A stretch of DNA of 64,000 nt from Eublepharis macularius (taxonomy: Eukaryota > Chordata > Lepidosauria > Squamata > Eublepharidae). The notes beneath the pieces were generated by a model. It saw only the letters and a program-made list of their open reading frames with translations, ran no database searches and was not told the origin of the DNA. Location: the NCBI RefSeq assembly GCF_028583425.1, contig NC_072806.1, positions 30,488,001 to 30,552,000 on the forward strand, in the 5' to 3' direction. Position numbers and translations under genes: made by a program. Shown here in pieces: positions 52,901-63,092 of the stretch; position 1 is the stretch's first letter, and each line of letters opens with the position of its first letter.

Positions 52901-55900
52901 ACTGTTTCAGCACTTCAAAAGGTGCAGGTTGCACGGCATTCCTGTGCCATTGGTCCGATAAGGATCAGCCCTCTGGCAATTCTTAAACAACTAAATTCTC
53001 CTCTAAAATTTCATTGGTAGCCACAGGCTGGACCCCTGGTCTCCATAACATATAGTTCAGTCTAGAGTTTGGCAGGAAGGAGCCTTTTATGGCGTATATC
53101 CTTTTAGAAGAAAAACCAGGCCGATCACCTGTAACTGCAATTCTTGAGGTGGTCAGTTCTGCACCTCTGCACCTGCAATCTGGAAACTTCTGCAGCTACT
53201 TTCCAAGGGCCAAAGCCCTGTATTCTTAGAGTCGCATCTACAACTGCACAGGTGTAAGGGGAAAGAGCCATGCCTTTGTGCTCTCATCTTTCCAAAAGGA
53301 GGGTATTGCAGAAAGTTAAAGGCACCTGTTGCAGGGAAGGGGGGCAGGTTATGTGAGAGTACAGGTGCCCGCATGAAAACAGCATTTTATATATTATTAT
53401 TTATTATATATTATATAGGATATTTCTATGCTACCTCTTCAGAGTCCTGCTCAAGACAGCTTACAAATAAAACCACATTACAGTATTAAAAAACAAGACA
53501 TTGGATATTAGCAGCATAAAACCTATCCATAAAACAGAAAGACGAGAGTGCTGTCAAGCCATAGCTGACTTATGGTGACCCCTGGTGGGGTTTTCAAGGC
53601 AAGAGAATAACGGAGGTGGTTTGCCATTGCCTGCCTCTGCAACTCTGATCTTCGTTGGAGGTCTCCCATCCAATTACTAACCAAGGCTGATCCTGCTTAG
53701 TGTCTGAGATCTGAAGAGATTCTGGGCTATCCAGGTCAGTGTCCCATAAAACAGAAGCAGACCATTAAAAAGCTGATCAGATAAAACCACTAATTAAAAG
53801 CCAAGGTAAAAAGATAGCTTCAGTTTACTGGCAGTCATCCATCCCATTAACTCTTCAGGACTTCCCCAGACTTGCCTGGCTTAGCTGTTCAGGGGAAACA
53901 GAGCTGTGTGTGATCCACGCACTGACGGCACATCACTCCAAATCCCTTGATGAACTCTCCCAGTGGTTTCATGTTAATGTTAAATAGCATGAGGGACAAG
54001 ATGAAACCTGTGGGACCCCTAGAGTATAAATGTCACGGGGCCAATCAGCAAGTGCCCCAGCAGCACCTTCTGGAATTGGTTCTTCAGGTATGGGTGGCAC
54101 CACCAAAGCATGGCTCCCCCCACTACTAGCCCAGCCAGCCTCTCCAGAAGAACACCGTGGTCAATGGTATCAAAAGCCACTGAGAGGTTCAGGAGAATCA
54201 TCAGGGATGCTCTCCTCTGTCACTTTCCCAGCGAAAGTCATTAGTCATGGAGACGAAGACTGTTTCCGGGCCTGAATCAAGATCAAAACGGGTCTAGATA
54301 ATCCTTCTCCTCCAAGACTGCCTGAAGCTGTGTAGCCACCACCCTCTCAAGCACCCAAGAATGGAATATTAGCAACTGAGGGGTAGTTGTTTGAGTCTTT
54401 TGAATCTAGGGAAGCCTTCTTCAGCAGCCGTTTTACAATCATCTCTTCTACCCTCCCACAGAAAAACATTGATTGCTTTCTGGACCCCATCAAACAACCC
54501 AGCCTGGCATGATACCAATAGCCATTAAGGGCAAGGGTCAGGACAGGATGAGGTGGGCCACACACTTTGAAGGGCCTTGTCCACTTCACCAGCTGAAAGC
54601 CATCCATTGCAACTAGCACCAGACTGGGCTCCAATAACATCCTCTGATTCAGCAAGTCCATCTGTGATGTTTGCGTCATGAAGGATGCCAGCAGTTTTAT
54701 CTGCAAAATGCGTTGCAAGAGAACTGCAGCGGGCTTGTATGTTTTCTGAGTTAACATCCTCTGAGGTTTGAGATAAAAGATAAGCAACTTTTTTACTTGT
54801 TTGTGGCCTCTGTGCATCATACTGATGGGTATTGACTCGTAAACTGGCTTACCTGGAAGCAGTACATCTAGAGGAGTGCACTAAGCACTGCCCTTCTGGA
54901 GGCTGCATCTGCTCTGCTATCAAGGGCACTATGCCACACAAAGGTTGAAGACTGAGCCTAGGTGGCCACTCGGCACAGCTCAAGAAAAGGGATCCCGCCT
55001 GCTGAAGGCCAACAATGTGGCAACAGTTCTGCTGGAATGAGCTCCACATGTCTCAAGAAGAGGCTCATGGGCCAGTTCATTGCAGAGTTTGCAGCATCTG
55101 TGACCTACTGGCCGAACTCCTGAAGAGATAGCCTTTTCCCTTCTTGAGTAGAACAGAAACACAACAAGGACTTCTAAGTAGTTTTGTCCAGATTGAAAAA
55201 TTCTCTGTAGATCTTATATTTCTGAATCTCCTTAGTGCAGGGCCCTCTCAACTTGTGAGGTGGTATTCAGAAAGCAGGTGGGGAGGACTATATCTTGGTT
55301 GAGATGAGACCCAGAAACCACTTTTAGGAGAAAGGCAGTAAACTGGAGCACAACTACTTAATCCCCATGGGTCTGAAGGAGAGTCTGAGCAGAGTTCACT
55401 GGCTCTCCTTGATGAGCAGACTGGCTCTACAGAGGCCACAATGCCTCATAAGCTGCCTCAGGCTGCCTATGGCTAAGAGTTCACACAGTATGTCCATGAG
55501 ATGGAAGAGGACAAACTGAAGGTATCATGCTGCTATTGTTGGTGCTGCCGGAGGGTGGAGCCTTATGAAGTAAACGTGGTGAGAATTTTCTACTTGCATG
55601 CAAGCTTTTCCAGTGGATGAGTTCTTCACATTCATGGGAACCTCCCACAGGGCATCTGAGGGTAAAGCTCTCAAAGAATCCCCCAAACTACCAGATTCAG
55701 GTGTCTAGGCGTAGTGCCCTGCTGTGATGTTGATATTGGAGGTCCAGAGCCTCAGGTAAGCAGAGAAATCTGCCCTTGGTAAACCAAGGTCATCTCGTTC
55801 AACACAGAGTGATTCAGAGTCAGAACATGCTTTTCAGTCACAGCCAATTCATGGTGACTGCATCCAGGGGGGTGTTTGAGGCAAGAGCAGAGGTGATTTG

Positions 55901-58900
55901 CCATTGCCCTCCTCGACATAGCAGCCCAGTCTTCTTGGTCATCTCCCATCCAAGTACTAACTGTAGCCAACTCGGTTCAGCTCCCAAATTCTGATGAGCT
56001 GAACTATTAAGCCTGCTACAGAGTGATTAGAATACAGTAAAGAAGGGGACATACCCTTGAAGAACAGGGTCTGGAGCTCAGGGTTGAGGCAGATGGAGAG
56101 CTGTTGAGAATGACTCCTCTAACTTCTCCTCCAAGAAAGAGACAACGGGCTGGGTGTTCAGAGAGTGGCCACTGGCAGACAACAAGTATTTGTGATCAGT
56201 CTGGCTTCTATTACAGAATTTGCTCTGGGAGTTCTGGAGCAGGGGCAGCAAAAACCCACAAAGAAGTCACCATAGGAGCAGATGCTGATATGGGGGGAAT
56301 GTTGGTTTATAGATGGCTGCAGTCGGTGTTTCTCCTTATGTTTCTTCTTCCTCTCAGAGGCTGAGGGTTGAACTTGATGCTTTTCAGTCATCCTTGTAAT
56401 GCCTTGGTACTTGAGAACTGGCTTTTATCCCAAGAGGAGTATGGGGCCAAGTCTGGCAGCAAAGTTAAAGGTAGAGGTGCTGGGAGATATGGCTTTTGTG
56501 CAGTTGCTCCCGATCTGTCTGTAGTTGCCTCAGGGGCTGAGAGAAGACTGCCTGAAGCCTAGTGGATGGACTGGGCCCTGCCTGCTTGATACATTTGAGG
56601 CAGTGGACTCACAGGTCTACAGTCCTCCCAAGCATGACACACCAATCATGGCCATTAGTTGATAGCCTTCTGGAGCACCACAGAAGACTACCAGAGCAGA
56701 GAGGAAAATGGTGAAGACAGAACAGAATTAAAAAAGGGAAGAACTGACTGAGAGAGGCAAAAGTGCATGCCCTTGGTTCAGTGGGAAAGGAATACAGGGC
56801 ATTTGATGAGAGGCTAGCCAAAATCATCAGATCCTGAAAGCTAAGGGGAGGGGGGGGGTCATCCCTGGTTAGTAGTTGGATGGGAGACGGTTTCCAGGTC
56901 CCCCAGGGTCCAAACTGGGGGACAGGAGGTAGTAGGGCAAGGGGCATCAGGATACGCACACTCACATGCATGCTCCCGTGCTCCCCTGTGGTGCTGGAAA
57001 ATGACATTTTCTAGTGTGACAGGAAAGCTACTGGTAATGTCAAGGGGGTCATTAAAAACTGCCACCCAGTGAAACCCATAGCTTCCACACTGAGCCGGAA
57101 AATGTTGTATTTTCTGGCGCCACTGGGGACCCCGTGCATGCCTCCTCCCAGGTCCCTTCCCTCCACCGTGAGTGGAGGTAGGGGGCAGGGGCTGGGCACA
57201 GGGGATCCACAACCCCCAGCGGCAGGATGGCACTCCTAATGGGAGACCACCAAGGAAGTCGAGGGTTGCAGAGGAAGGCAACGACAAATCACCTCTGAAT
57301 GTCTCTTGCCTTAAAAACCCCACGGGGTTGCCATAAGTCTGCTGTGACACGATAGTGGTGTATGTGTGTAAGACCACAGCAACCTTTGGGGAGCCAGAGG
57401 GCAGTCGCCTCACCCGTGAGAGACTATTTCGGCTGGCTTGCCATATAGGCTTAGATGGGAAAGGTGCATATACAGAGAGCCAACTGGAGCATTCCTCACG
57501 TGTTCAGAATTTATAGTTTTCTTCTTAATCTGCCTTATATGTTTGTCCTTCAATAATATTAATATTCACCTTGTTAACGCTGAGCAAGCCAGGTGAGAGT
57601 TTTCCTGCTCTTCCAGTTTGGCGACACTATCCCAGATGACTGACTTCCAAACATGCAGGCAAATGGGAATTTCAGGTAGATTAAGATTTTCCTCTTCTGC
57701 TGTCAACCCAGGACCACAAAATAGACGAGCTGTCAAGTACGCAGCATAGCAAGCAGAAGCTCAAGGCTTTTGGCATTAGGACTGGTTTGGGGGACTCTCT
57801 AAAGTCCTTATTATAGTAACAGCCACCTTATTTAATGGTAGGGTTAGTACATGTTCAGTGTGTAAATGCTTCTACACTCCTCCATTTCTATTCTGAATAC
57901 ACAAAAAGGCCTCATTTTCAGCACACAAACAGGAAACTGAGTCTAAAGCAGTAGTTTGCCTCCAGATGTGAAATGAACAACAATAGACGGGATCTAAATC
58001 TCAGGCAACCAAGCATGTTTGATTAACACACTAGCCTCTGGCCTCCACCGGTTCTCAAGTCTGGCATTCAATCCTACCGCCTGCTATACAGTGAGGGGTG
58101 CTGACTTATGTTCACATCCAGCTAATTGCTACATCAGTGTGTACAGCACTGCACATTACAAGTTTAAAGGCATTCTGAGTACAGCAGCTGCAGGAATTTC
58201 CATTTAAAACACCAGTTTCCTCAGATATTCCATGTAGATGATTAGTTTGAAAAATGTCAACATTTCCTTGGAGACTGTCAAATATTTATGCAAGTTTAAC
58301 AGATCTCAATTTGGAACTAATGAGGGCTGTTCAGCCAGAACAATGACAAATCTGCTTCATTCACCTGCATAGGAAGGGAAAGACTACAACGCCTACAAAC
58401 AAGGGCCGTTTCCAGACGGCCCCCCGCCTCGCGAAACGTCGCGCGTCGTCGCGCGTCGTCGCGCAGAAAACGCGAAATATCGCGTTTTCTCGCGCGAGTT
58501 TTGCGCGACGTCGCGCAAAACTCGCGCGAGAAAACGCGATATTTCGCGTTTTCTGCGCGACGACGCGCGACGACGCGCGACGTTTCGCGAGGCGGGGGGC
58601 CGTCTGGAAACGGCCAAGGAGAGTACGCCATGTACCTTCTCGTTCCAAATTCCGACAGTCAAGAACTTCGTTTTCATATTTTAAGCAGCAGCAAGGGAGG
58701 GAAGGTTAGTGATATATTTTCCAAGCTGAACAACAAATGTTCTGACAGCTTATCCTGGGAGATGCGCTCTCTTTCATCGTAACGAGTGTTCCAGGGAGCA
58801 AACCAGGGAAGCTTAGTCAGCAGAACCCTGAATGAATTACTGTATGGCTTGAGCGGGTGGATGGAAAGTTTTGCAGCATCATAAGGATGAACAAGCGGAA

Positions 58901-61500
58901 AAGGGAAGTTTATTTCACTCTTTAATACTGGGCACTCGAAGAAAGAAAGAGAGATGACACTCTGCTGCCAAAGTCACAAAAGACAAACCGCAGAGCTCTA
59001 ACGAAAGTCCTTACGCTATCACAGGGAGAGGGGAAAACCTTCTTGTTCCTCACAGGGAGAGCTCAGTCTGGTTATGCATGAAAACTGAAGAGGGTATGAC
59101 TCAGTTGAGCACCCCCTAGAAAAACTGGTTACTTAACTGTATGGTGTTCTTTGAGTGGTCATCTGTGTAGTCACTCGAAATGACTCTGTGCCAGGCTTAA
59201 AGACTCACTATGAAAAGGTATTGACAAAAAACAACCACATGACATGGAAACTAACTGATCCAAAGAGACTTTCAGTTTCCATGTGATTTTTTTTTTTTTT
59301 GGTAATACACAAACCACTAGTTCATGTTGCTGAGTGGCGAGTGAATGCTTCCTCTGGCACGTCAGGGCCCAGACTCCTGCTGCCGTCAAGGTCCCAGAGG
59401 AAAACCTAAATGGAGGCTTTTTGCAAGAGACAAAGAGAGAATTCCCCCCCCCCTTACCGCTCTTCCCCCGGCAGAGAATTGCATGGAATGGCTGTTCTAC
59501 GCTACCCAGGGAACCTTGCGGGACCCAACACATGAAGAACACATATTGGGCATCTCGTGTAGTTTGGCTCACAGTTGAGGCCACAGAAACCAATTCAAGC
59601 ATCTTGCCAGGCACAAGAATGCTCTAAAACTAAATCACCATTACCACCACCTTTTTTTAGTAACTGAACTGCAACTGGTAAAATCTTCAGCATCCCAATT
59701 AATGTGGAAACCCTAAGAGACTACCCAAACAGTTGGCAGTATATGGGCAATCCCACCCTGGTTCCAAGCACATAGCAATAACCACACTGCTCCTTGCCTG
59801 TCTTTGTCCACGGACCAATGTTGTACTGAGAGACGCTCCCCATCAAAGCCACTGTCCGTACTATACAGCATGAACACTCACGCACTGACAACTAGGACCA
59901 AGGGACATTTAATCGGACAACCTGAAGTATCCAGTTTAGCTACCTCTCCCTATCATCAGGGTGCTTTACAATTAACCTAAGAGCCACCAGTCCACACAAA
60001 CCTGCCACTCCTTTATTCAGTAAGAAGCAAGCAAGAAAAGGACTCTCTCACAGTCCATTACAGACAGCCCCCTAAAACTCTGCTTAGCCCCAAAGCAATC
60101 AATTAATCCCATACATATTAATATACAAATACATCTACCATTTCAGACCAAATGTCATAATATTTCACATTCGTTTCATGTTTACGAAAGGTGAATCTTT
60201 CTTGGACAGCAAGATCATTGTTTCAGACCATATTTCAATGTGTACACTGCTTTTCACTTTTGGAGAATTATTTGTTTAGCTAATATCAGAGCTTGTAGAA
60301 TGCAGAGTCTTTGTCCTTTCTAGAGGTACCAGGAAGAAAGAATGTTTCCTAATCATTAGTTAAGTGCAGCAAATTTCAGAGAACATTCTAGTGTAAAATT
60401 AATTTGTAACCAAAATGGCATAATACTTGGACATACGCATAACATATGTGTCAAATGTGCTTGTCTACTTACCTGCCCAGCCCCTATAACCTCAATTTCT
60501 ATGCAGTGGCCATTACCTTAAGAAATGGGCTGCCTGAAGAGATCAAGAAAACTCCAGCTTTCTTGGCTTTCTGCAAATTATGCAAAACCGAATTATTTAG
60601 GAGAGCTTTTAACTCTCGAAATAGGTCTGTCATGTAAGAAATGGATCAGACAGATGTCTTGGTAAAGGGACAGGGTCTGTAGACTACACTACTAATTACT
60701 AACTGTTGGTGTAGATACGCTCCTACTGAGTTTCTGTGTCATTCAGCATGTTCATGTCAAATTGCTTATGTTTGTTTCCTGCAATGTTTCATATCTGTAT
60801 TCAATTCTATGCTTGTTTTTAGATTTCTGCAATCCCGTACCCAATTGTACCAACCATTGATAGTATTGACCCACGCTGTGTAATCCTCCTTGACTATCAG
60901 TGAGAAAGGCAGACTATAAATGAATGAATGAATAAATAAATTTAAAGACTGTACTAGGAATCCAATAATTGCAAAGTATGATCCTTTTTTACATTAATTG
61001 TAATCTAAAGTGTAAAGAAGTTCAACAATATTCCTTGCCAGATGGTTTTCTGGAAAGATTGCTGTAGGGATAGTTAAGCAAAATAAAAATTTGATTCAAA
61101 GCAATGAAAAAAGATTGGAGGGGTGAGAGGGATTACATTTGCCCCACAGATCCTAAAGTCCAAAAATCAATCAGTAGTTCAGTATTTCATTTCTTGCCTG
61201 CTCGAGACATAACCTATCACGGGATTCAGGGAAGAATTTAAGCCACCTGCTTGGGGTGGGGCGACTGTCCCTACCTCACAGGAAGGTGTGCAACATACTT
61301 CTGCAGTGGAGTGCTGATCCTGGGACTGGGTGACAATGAAGTGGTTGCATGGAAAACATCATGACGTTCACAGGCACTTACGTATGATCCCATCTGGGCT
61401 GTCTTCGTGCTTGGGCAAGTAGTATGCAGAGAGATCACTCTGAAGTACTTCATCTGCCGTTGCACGAGCTAAAGCAGCTGCCAAAAGGGAAGGGCAATTA
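45892..61500 (-). CDS. PPM1E: PPM1E PP2C-family phosphatase, exons 2-7 (exon 1 outside window)
   Basis: Six - strand exons join in one frame (604 codons plus TAA) and match human PPM1E (755 residues) from about residue 150 to the end. PPM1E (POPX1/CaMKP-N) is a Mg/Mn-dependent Ser/Thr phosphatase that inactivates CaM kinases and PAK and is largely neuronal and nuclear. The metal-binding PP2C landmarks are present: [49 protein letters not shown] and [11 protein letters not shown]. The C-terminal tail is diverged in the middle but keeps the block [17 protein letters not shown] and the end [10 protein letters not shown]. The paralogue PPM1F is excluded because it lacks this tail. The acidic Pro/Glu-rich N-terminus should be in exon 1, right of position 64000. 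All introns are GT-AG and the frame is intact. Confidence 0.97.
47292..47392. repeat. Diverged hairpin MITE copy
   Basis: GGCAATCCTAAGCAGAGTTA ... AAGTCCACTGAAGTCC ... TATTTAGGACTGCACTGTTA; same family as 26211-26292 with a decayed right arm. Lies in the last PPM1E intron. Confidence 0.65.
48114..48207 (-). CDS. PPM1E: PPM1E exon 6
   Basis: Acceptor GTTTAG, donor GTAGGA. A 94-nt exon encoding [20 protein letters not shown] then [11 protein letters not shown]. Human differs at one residue in the first stretch (DEKQRIE). Confidence 0.95.
48768..48911 (-). CDS. PPM1E: PPM1E exon 5
   Basis: Acceptor CCCCAG, donor GTGAGA; 48 codons in phase 0. Encodes [20 protein letters not shown] then [20 protein letters not shown] and KPHKPDRE. 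Confidence 0.96.
49748..49936 (-). CDS. PPM1E: PPM1E exon 4: DGHGG catalytic motif
   Basis: Acceptor TGGCAG, donor GTGAAT; 63 codons in phase 0. Encodes [20 protein letters not shown] onward to FVQKAARE. The DGHGG Asp and Gly coordinate the catalytic metals in the PP2C family. Confidence 0.96.
50325..50524 (-). CDS. PPM1E: PPM1E exon 3
   Basis: Acceptor TTGCAG, donor GTAAAG. Encodes [20 protein letters not shown] to [18 protein letters not shown], including [15 protein letters not shown]. The first acceptor AG is chosen because only it keeps frame with exon 2. Confidence 0.95.
50525..53390. other. PPM1E intron, no gene or clear repeat recognised
   Basis: The 3' part of the large intron between exons 3 and 2. 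Several short open frames occur on both strands without homology. I see no exon. Confidence 0.35.
53390..53540 (-). mobile_element. LINE 3'-tail fragment, reverse orientation
   Basis: AT-rich ATTATATATTATATAGGATA then TGCTACCTCTTCAGAGTCCT and GACAGCTTACAAATAAAACC, the reverse complement of a CR1/L2-like 3' end. Likely the tail of the L2 relic at 53800-54830, separated from it by a 5S-derived SINE. Confidence 0.5.
53545..53737 (-). mobile_element. 5S-rRNA-derived SINE, copy 1
   Basis: CTCCCATCCAATTACTAACC and AAGGCTGATCCTGCTTAGTG are the reverse complement of the 5S rRNA internal promoter region. The body (AGGTGGTTTGCCATTGCCTG, AGCTGACTTATGGTGACCCC) is the standard continuation of this SINE. 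Pol III-derived retroposon, not a functional 5S gene. Confidence 0.8.
53800..54830 (-). mobile_element. L2-like LINE reverse transcriptase relic
   Basis: On the - strand: [20 protein letters not shown] and FLGA (54350-54420), then [20 protein letters not shown] and VGGAMLWW (54100-54195), then the sites of a decayed PQGSVLSP block. FDTIDHG is the hallmark of L2/CR1 reverse transcriptase. Frameshifts and stops show it is dead. It has the same orientation as PPM1E. Confidence 0.75.
55815..55998 (-). mobile_element. 5S-rRNA-derived SINE, copy 2
   Basis: CTCCCATCCAAGTACTAACT then GCTCCCAAATTCTGATGAG (5S head in reverse), with GAGGTGATTTGCCATTGCCC and CAGTCACAGCCAATTCATGG (body). More diverged than copy 1. 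Confidence 0.7.
56816..57370 (+). mobile_element. 5S-rRNA-derived SINE, copy 3, split by an insertion
   Basis: The head at 56816-56888 (ATCAGATCCTGAAAGCTAAG, CCCTGGTTAGTAGTTGGATG) and the body at 57239-57370 (GGGAGACCACCAAGGAAGTC, AAATCACCTCTGAATGTCTC, TAAGTCTGCTGTGACACGAT) are two parts of one SINE. The break falls within GATGGGAGACC. Confidence 0.8.
56889..57238. mobile_element. 350-bp insertion with 9-bp target-site duplication
   Basis: Flanked on both sides by ATGGGAGAC (56880-56888 and 57239-57247), and removing it restores a continuous 5S-SINE. No terminal inverted repeat or LTR is seen. The right end (GTGAGTGGAGGTAGGGGGCA, CCCCCAGCGGCAGGATGG) recurs at 21690-21770. Probably a retroposon; class unknown. 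Confidence 0.75.
57371..58400. other. PPM1E intron, no gene recognised
   Basis: AT-balanced intronic sequence with no repeat I can name and no supported exon on either strand. Confidence 0.35.
58404..58615. repeat. Perfect 212-bp spacerless palindrome, extremely CpG-rich
   Basis: Arms 58404-58509 and 58510-58615 are exact reverse complements (106 bp each, no spacer, no mismatch found by base-by-base reading). I count about 51 CpG in 212 bp. Ends are GGCCGTTTCCAGACGGCC and its mirror, each itself a small hairpin. AAG flanks both sides (58401-58403 and 58616-58618), a possible 3-bp target duplication. Inside, GCGCGTCGTC is repeated twice per arm. Probably a young foldback/MITE-like transposon in a PPM1E intron; family not recognised. 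Open frames crossing it are by-products of the repeat. Confidence 0.9.
58620..60430. other. PPM1E intron, no gene recognised
   Basis: Short overlapping frames only (for example 147 codons at 59171-59614 on -), without homology or splice support. A 12-T run is near 59288-59300. Confidence 0.35.
60440..60955 (+). mobile_element. CR1/L2-like LINE 3' end
   Basis: The + frame reads [20 protein letters not shown] and [11 protein letters not shown], the WNxLPEEIxxAPSLxxFxxxLKTxLF block at the end of such ORF2 proteins. The 3' UTR ends GAGAAAGGCAGACTATAAAT then (GAAT)n/(AATA)n to 60943. Opposite in orientation to PPM1E. Confidence 0.7.
61382..61500 (-). CDS. PPM1E: PPM1E exon 2
   Basis: Acceptor TTCCAG, donor GTAAGT on the - strand. 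Encodes [20 protein letters not shown] then [19 protein letters not shown]. Human has [20 protein letters not shown]. Phase fits the next exon through a split Gln codon. Confidence 0.95.
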
Positions 61501-63000
61501 CTGGAAGAGAAAGAATACAAGATAATTCATTTTCAGCTAATAAGAAAACTGGGATAATATATAAAACAGCAATGTCTACAGCAAGAGTAAGACAAATGTG
61601 TGCGTGCGCACGTCCGTGCACATGTGTGCACACAGCCATTTCTAAGCCTTAAAGGTTAGTCAGTTTACATTTTACTTTTTAACCTTATATTTACCCCTTC
61701 CAGTAGTGTCCAGTTGTAGAGTTAGATCATAAACACATCTCTTTTACTTGTCCTGGCACAGACAAATGTGAGTGAGCTGTTGTGGCTAAGGGACTGATAT
61801 GAGAAGCTGAAAATCCCTGGTTGAAAATCTGCCTCTGCCACAAACTCCTTAAGTGTCTTGGCCTTCAGGTATATGGAACATTTTGAATGCTCAAAAAGCA
61901 ACACGATGCTAAGTGTTACATACCCTATTTACTTGAAAGGAAGACAGCCTTGTTCCCCGTTTTTGGCTTTGCAAAGGGGGACATCTTCCATTTAGCAAGG
62001 GCATGGCCATTCTCCTCTAGCTGTTTCTTGTAAAGAATCTCCCCCCAGGTGACACACAGCTTTCCCCTGCTTTATCTGGAAGCTTCCATATGACAATGTG
62101 CTCTTTCCAAGCACAATTCACGGAGCTCCCAAGGATTTCCCTTTTAAGCAGAAGCAAAGAAAAAACCCTGCTCTGAACTAAAGGGGAAACAGTGCACCGG
62201 CGACACGCATAGCCTTCTTGGGAAAGCCCTGCCTTGCAGCCAATCCAGAGGGGGGCGGAGCTTAGCACTGCCTTCAACATGGTGACGCTCGGCTTGTGCA
62301 GGCCACCCCCAACATTTAGCTGCTCAATAGGACATTTTTTTCCCTTTAACAACTGAGCTGCAGCTCAGGTGTTGGGGGAGAGGGACTGCTGGGCAGTGGG
62401 GAGGGTTCTCATCAAGTCAGCACTTTTTTGCCAACGTGACAAGCAGGAAGAAGGAGGGTAGATGCAGTGCCAGAGGCAAGTGGCACAGGATGGCGCATGT
62501 AGACACCATCCCTACATGGATCCATCCCATTCACTTCAGTCTCCACTGCAGGAGTGTGGCTTTTCCCGACCCTGGGTGGATGCACCCACTTTTACTTCAG
62601 AGCCTTCTCACACCAACCAGAAAGTGACAGGGCAGCCAGAAGGGCATGCCTGCCTCCACCAGCTGACTGGTGGTACCATAAGAGGAGCCCAGAAAGTGCA
62701 GAAGCAGAGGATGGTGCATCCCCTTACACACACCTGGCTTGCCAGGTTGCTTGCTGTGTGATAGGCTAGGGGTGGGCACTGCCCTCTGCCTTGAAGCTTT
62801 CTGGTTGGCTGCAGAAGGCAAAGAAGTAGAGAGAGGAGAGAGCCGCCGCCCCTCACCGCAGCTGGCTCACTGGGCTGTTTGCAATCTAGCAAGCCACCTG
62901 GGGAGGGGGCATGCGCCTCTTTCTGCTCTTGCACCTTATTACTCATGCCAGAAGGAAGTGGGGTTGTCTTCAATTCAGGGTTATCTTTTTCCTTTAGCCT
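61501..63000. other. PPM1E intron 1 (3' part), no gene recognised
   Basis: GC-richer stretches at 62200-62300 and 62440-62900 carry overlapping frames (up to 200 codons on -), but these run into a microsatellite and show no homology. 61597-61633 is a GT/GC-alternating run (TGTGTGCGTGCGCACGTCCG). Confidence 0.35.
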
Positions 63001-63001
63001 T

Positions 63002-63002
<1 letters not shown>

Positions 63003-63089
<87 letters not shown>
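63003..63089. repeat. Compound (TG)12-(AG)31 microsatellite
   Basis: 63003-63026 is perfect TG and 63027-63089 perfect AG, in PPM1E intron 1. Confidence 0.95.

Positions 63090-63092
<3 letters not shown>

Noticed and set aside
53545..53737. 5S rRNA-like segments (also at 55815 and 56816)
   Set aside because: Only the internal promoter part of 5S is present, followed by a standard SINE body. Not rRNA genes.
56859..57413. 184-codon open frame on the - strand
   Set aside because: Spans a split 5S-derived SINE and its inserted element; no homologous protein and no splice support.
58317..58782. Four overlapping open frames (93-104 codons) on both strands rich in Arg and Ala
   Set aside because: They exist because the CpG-dense palindrome lacks stop codons in several frames. 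The two strands give mirror-image peptides. No homology.
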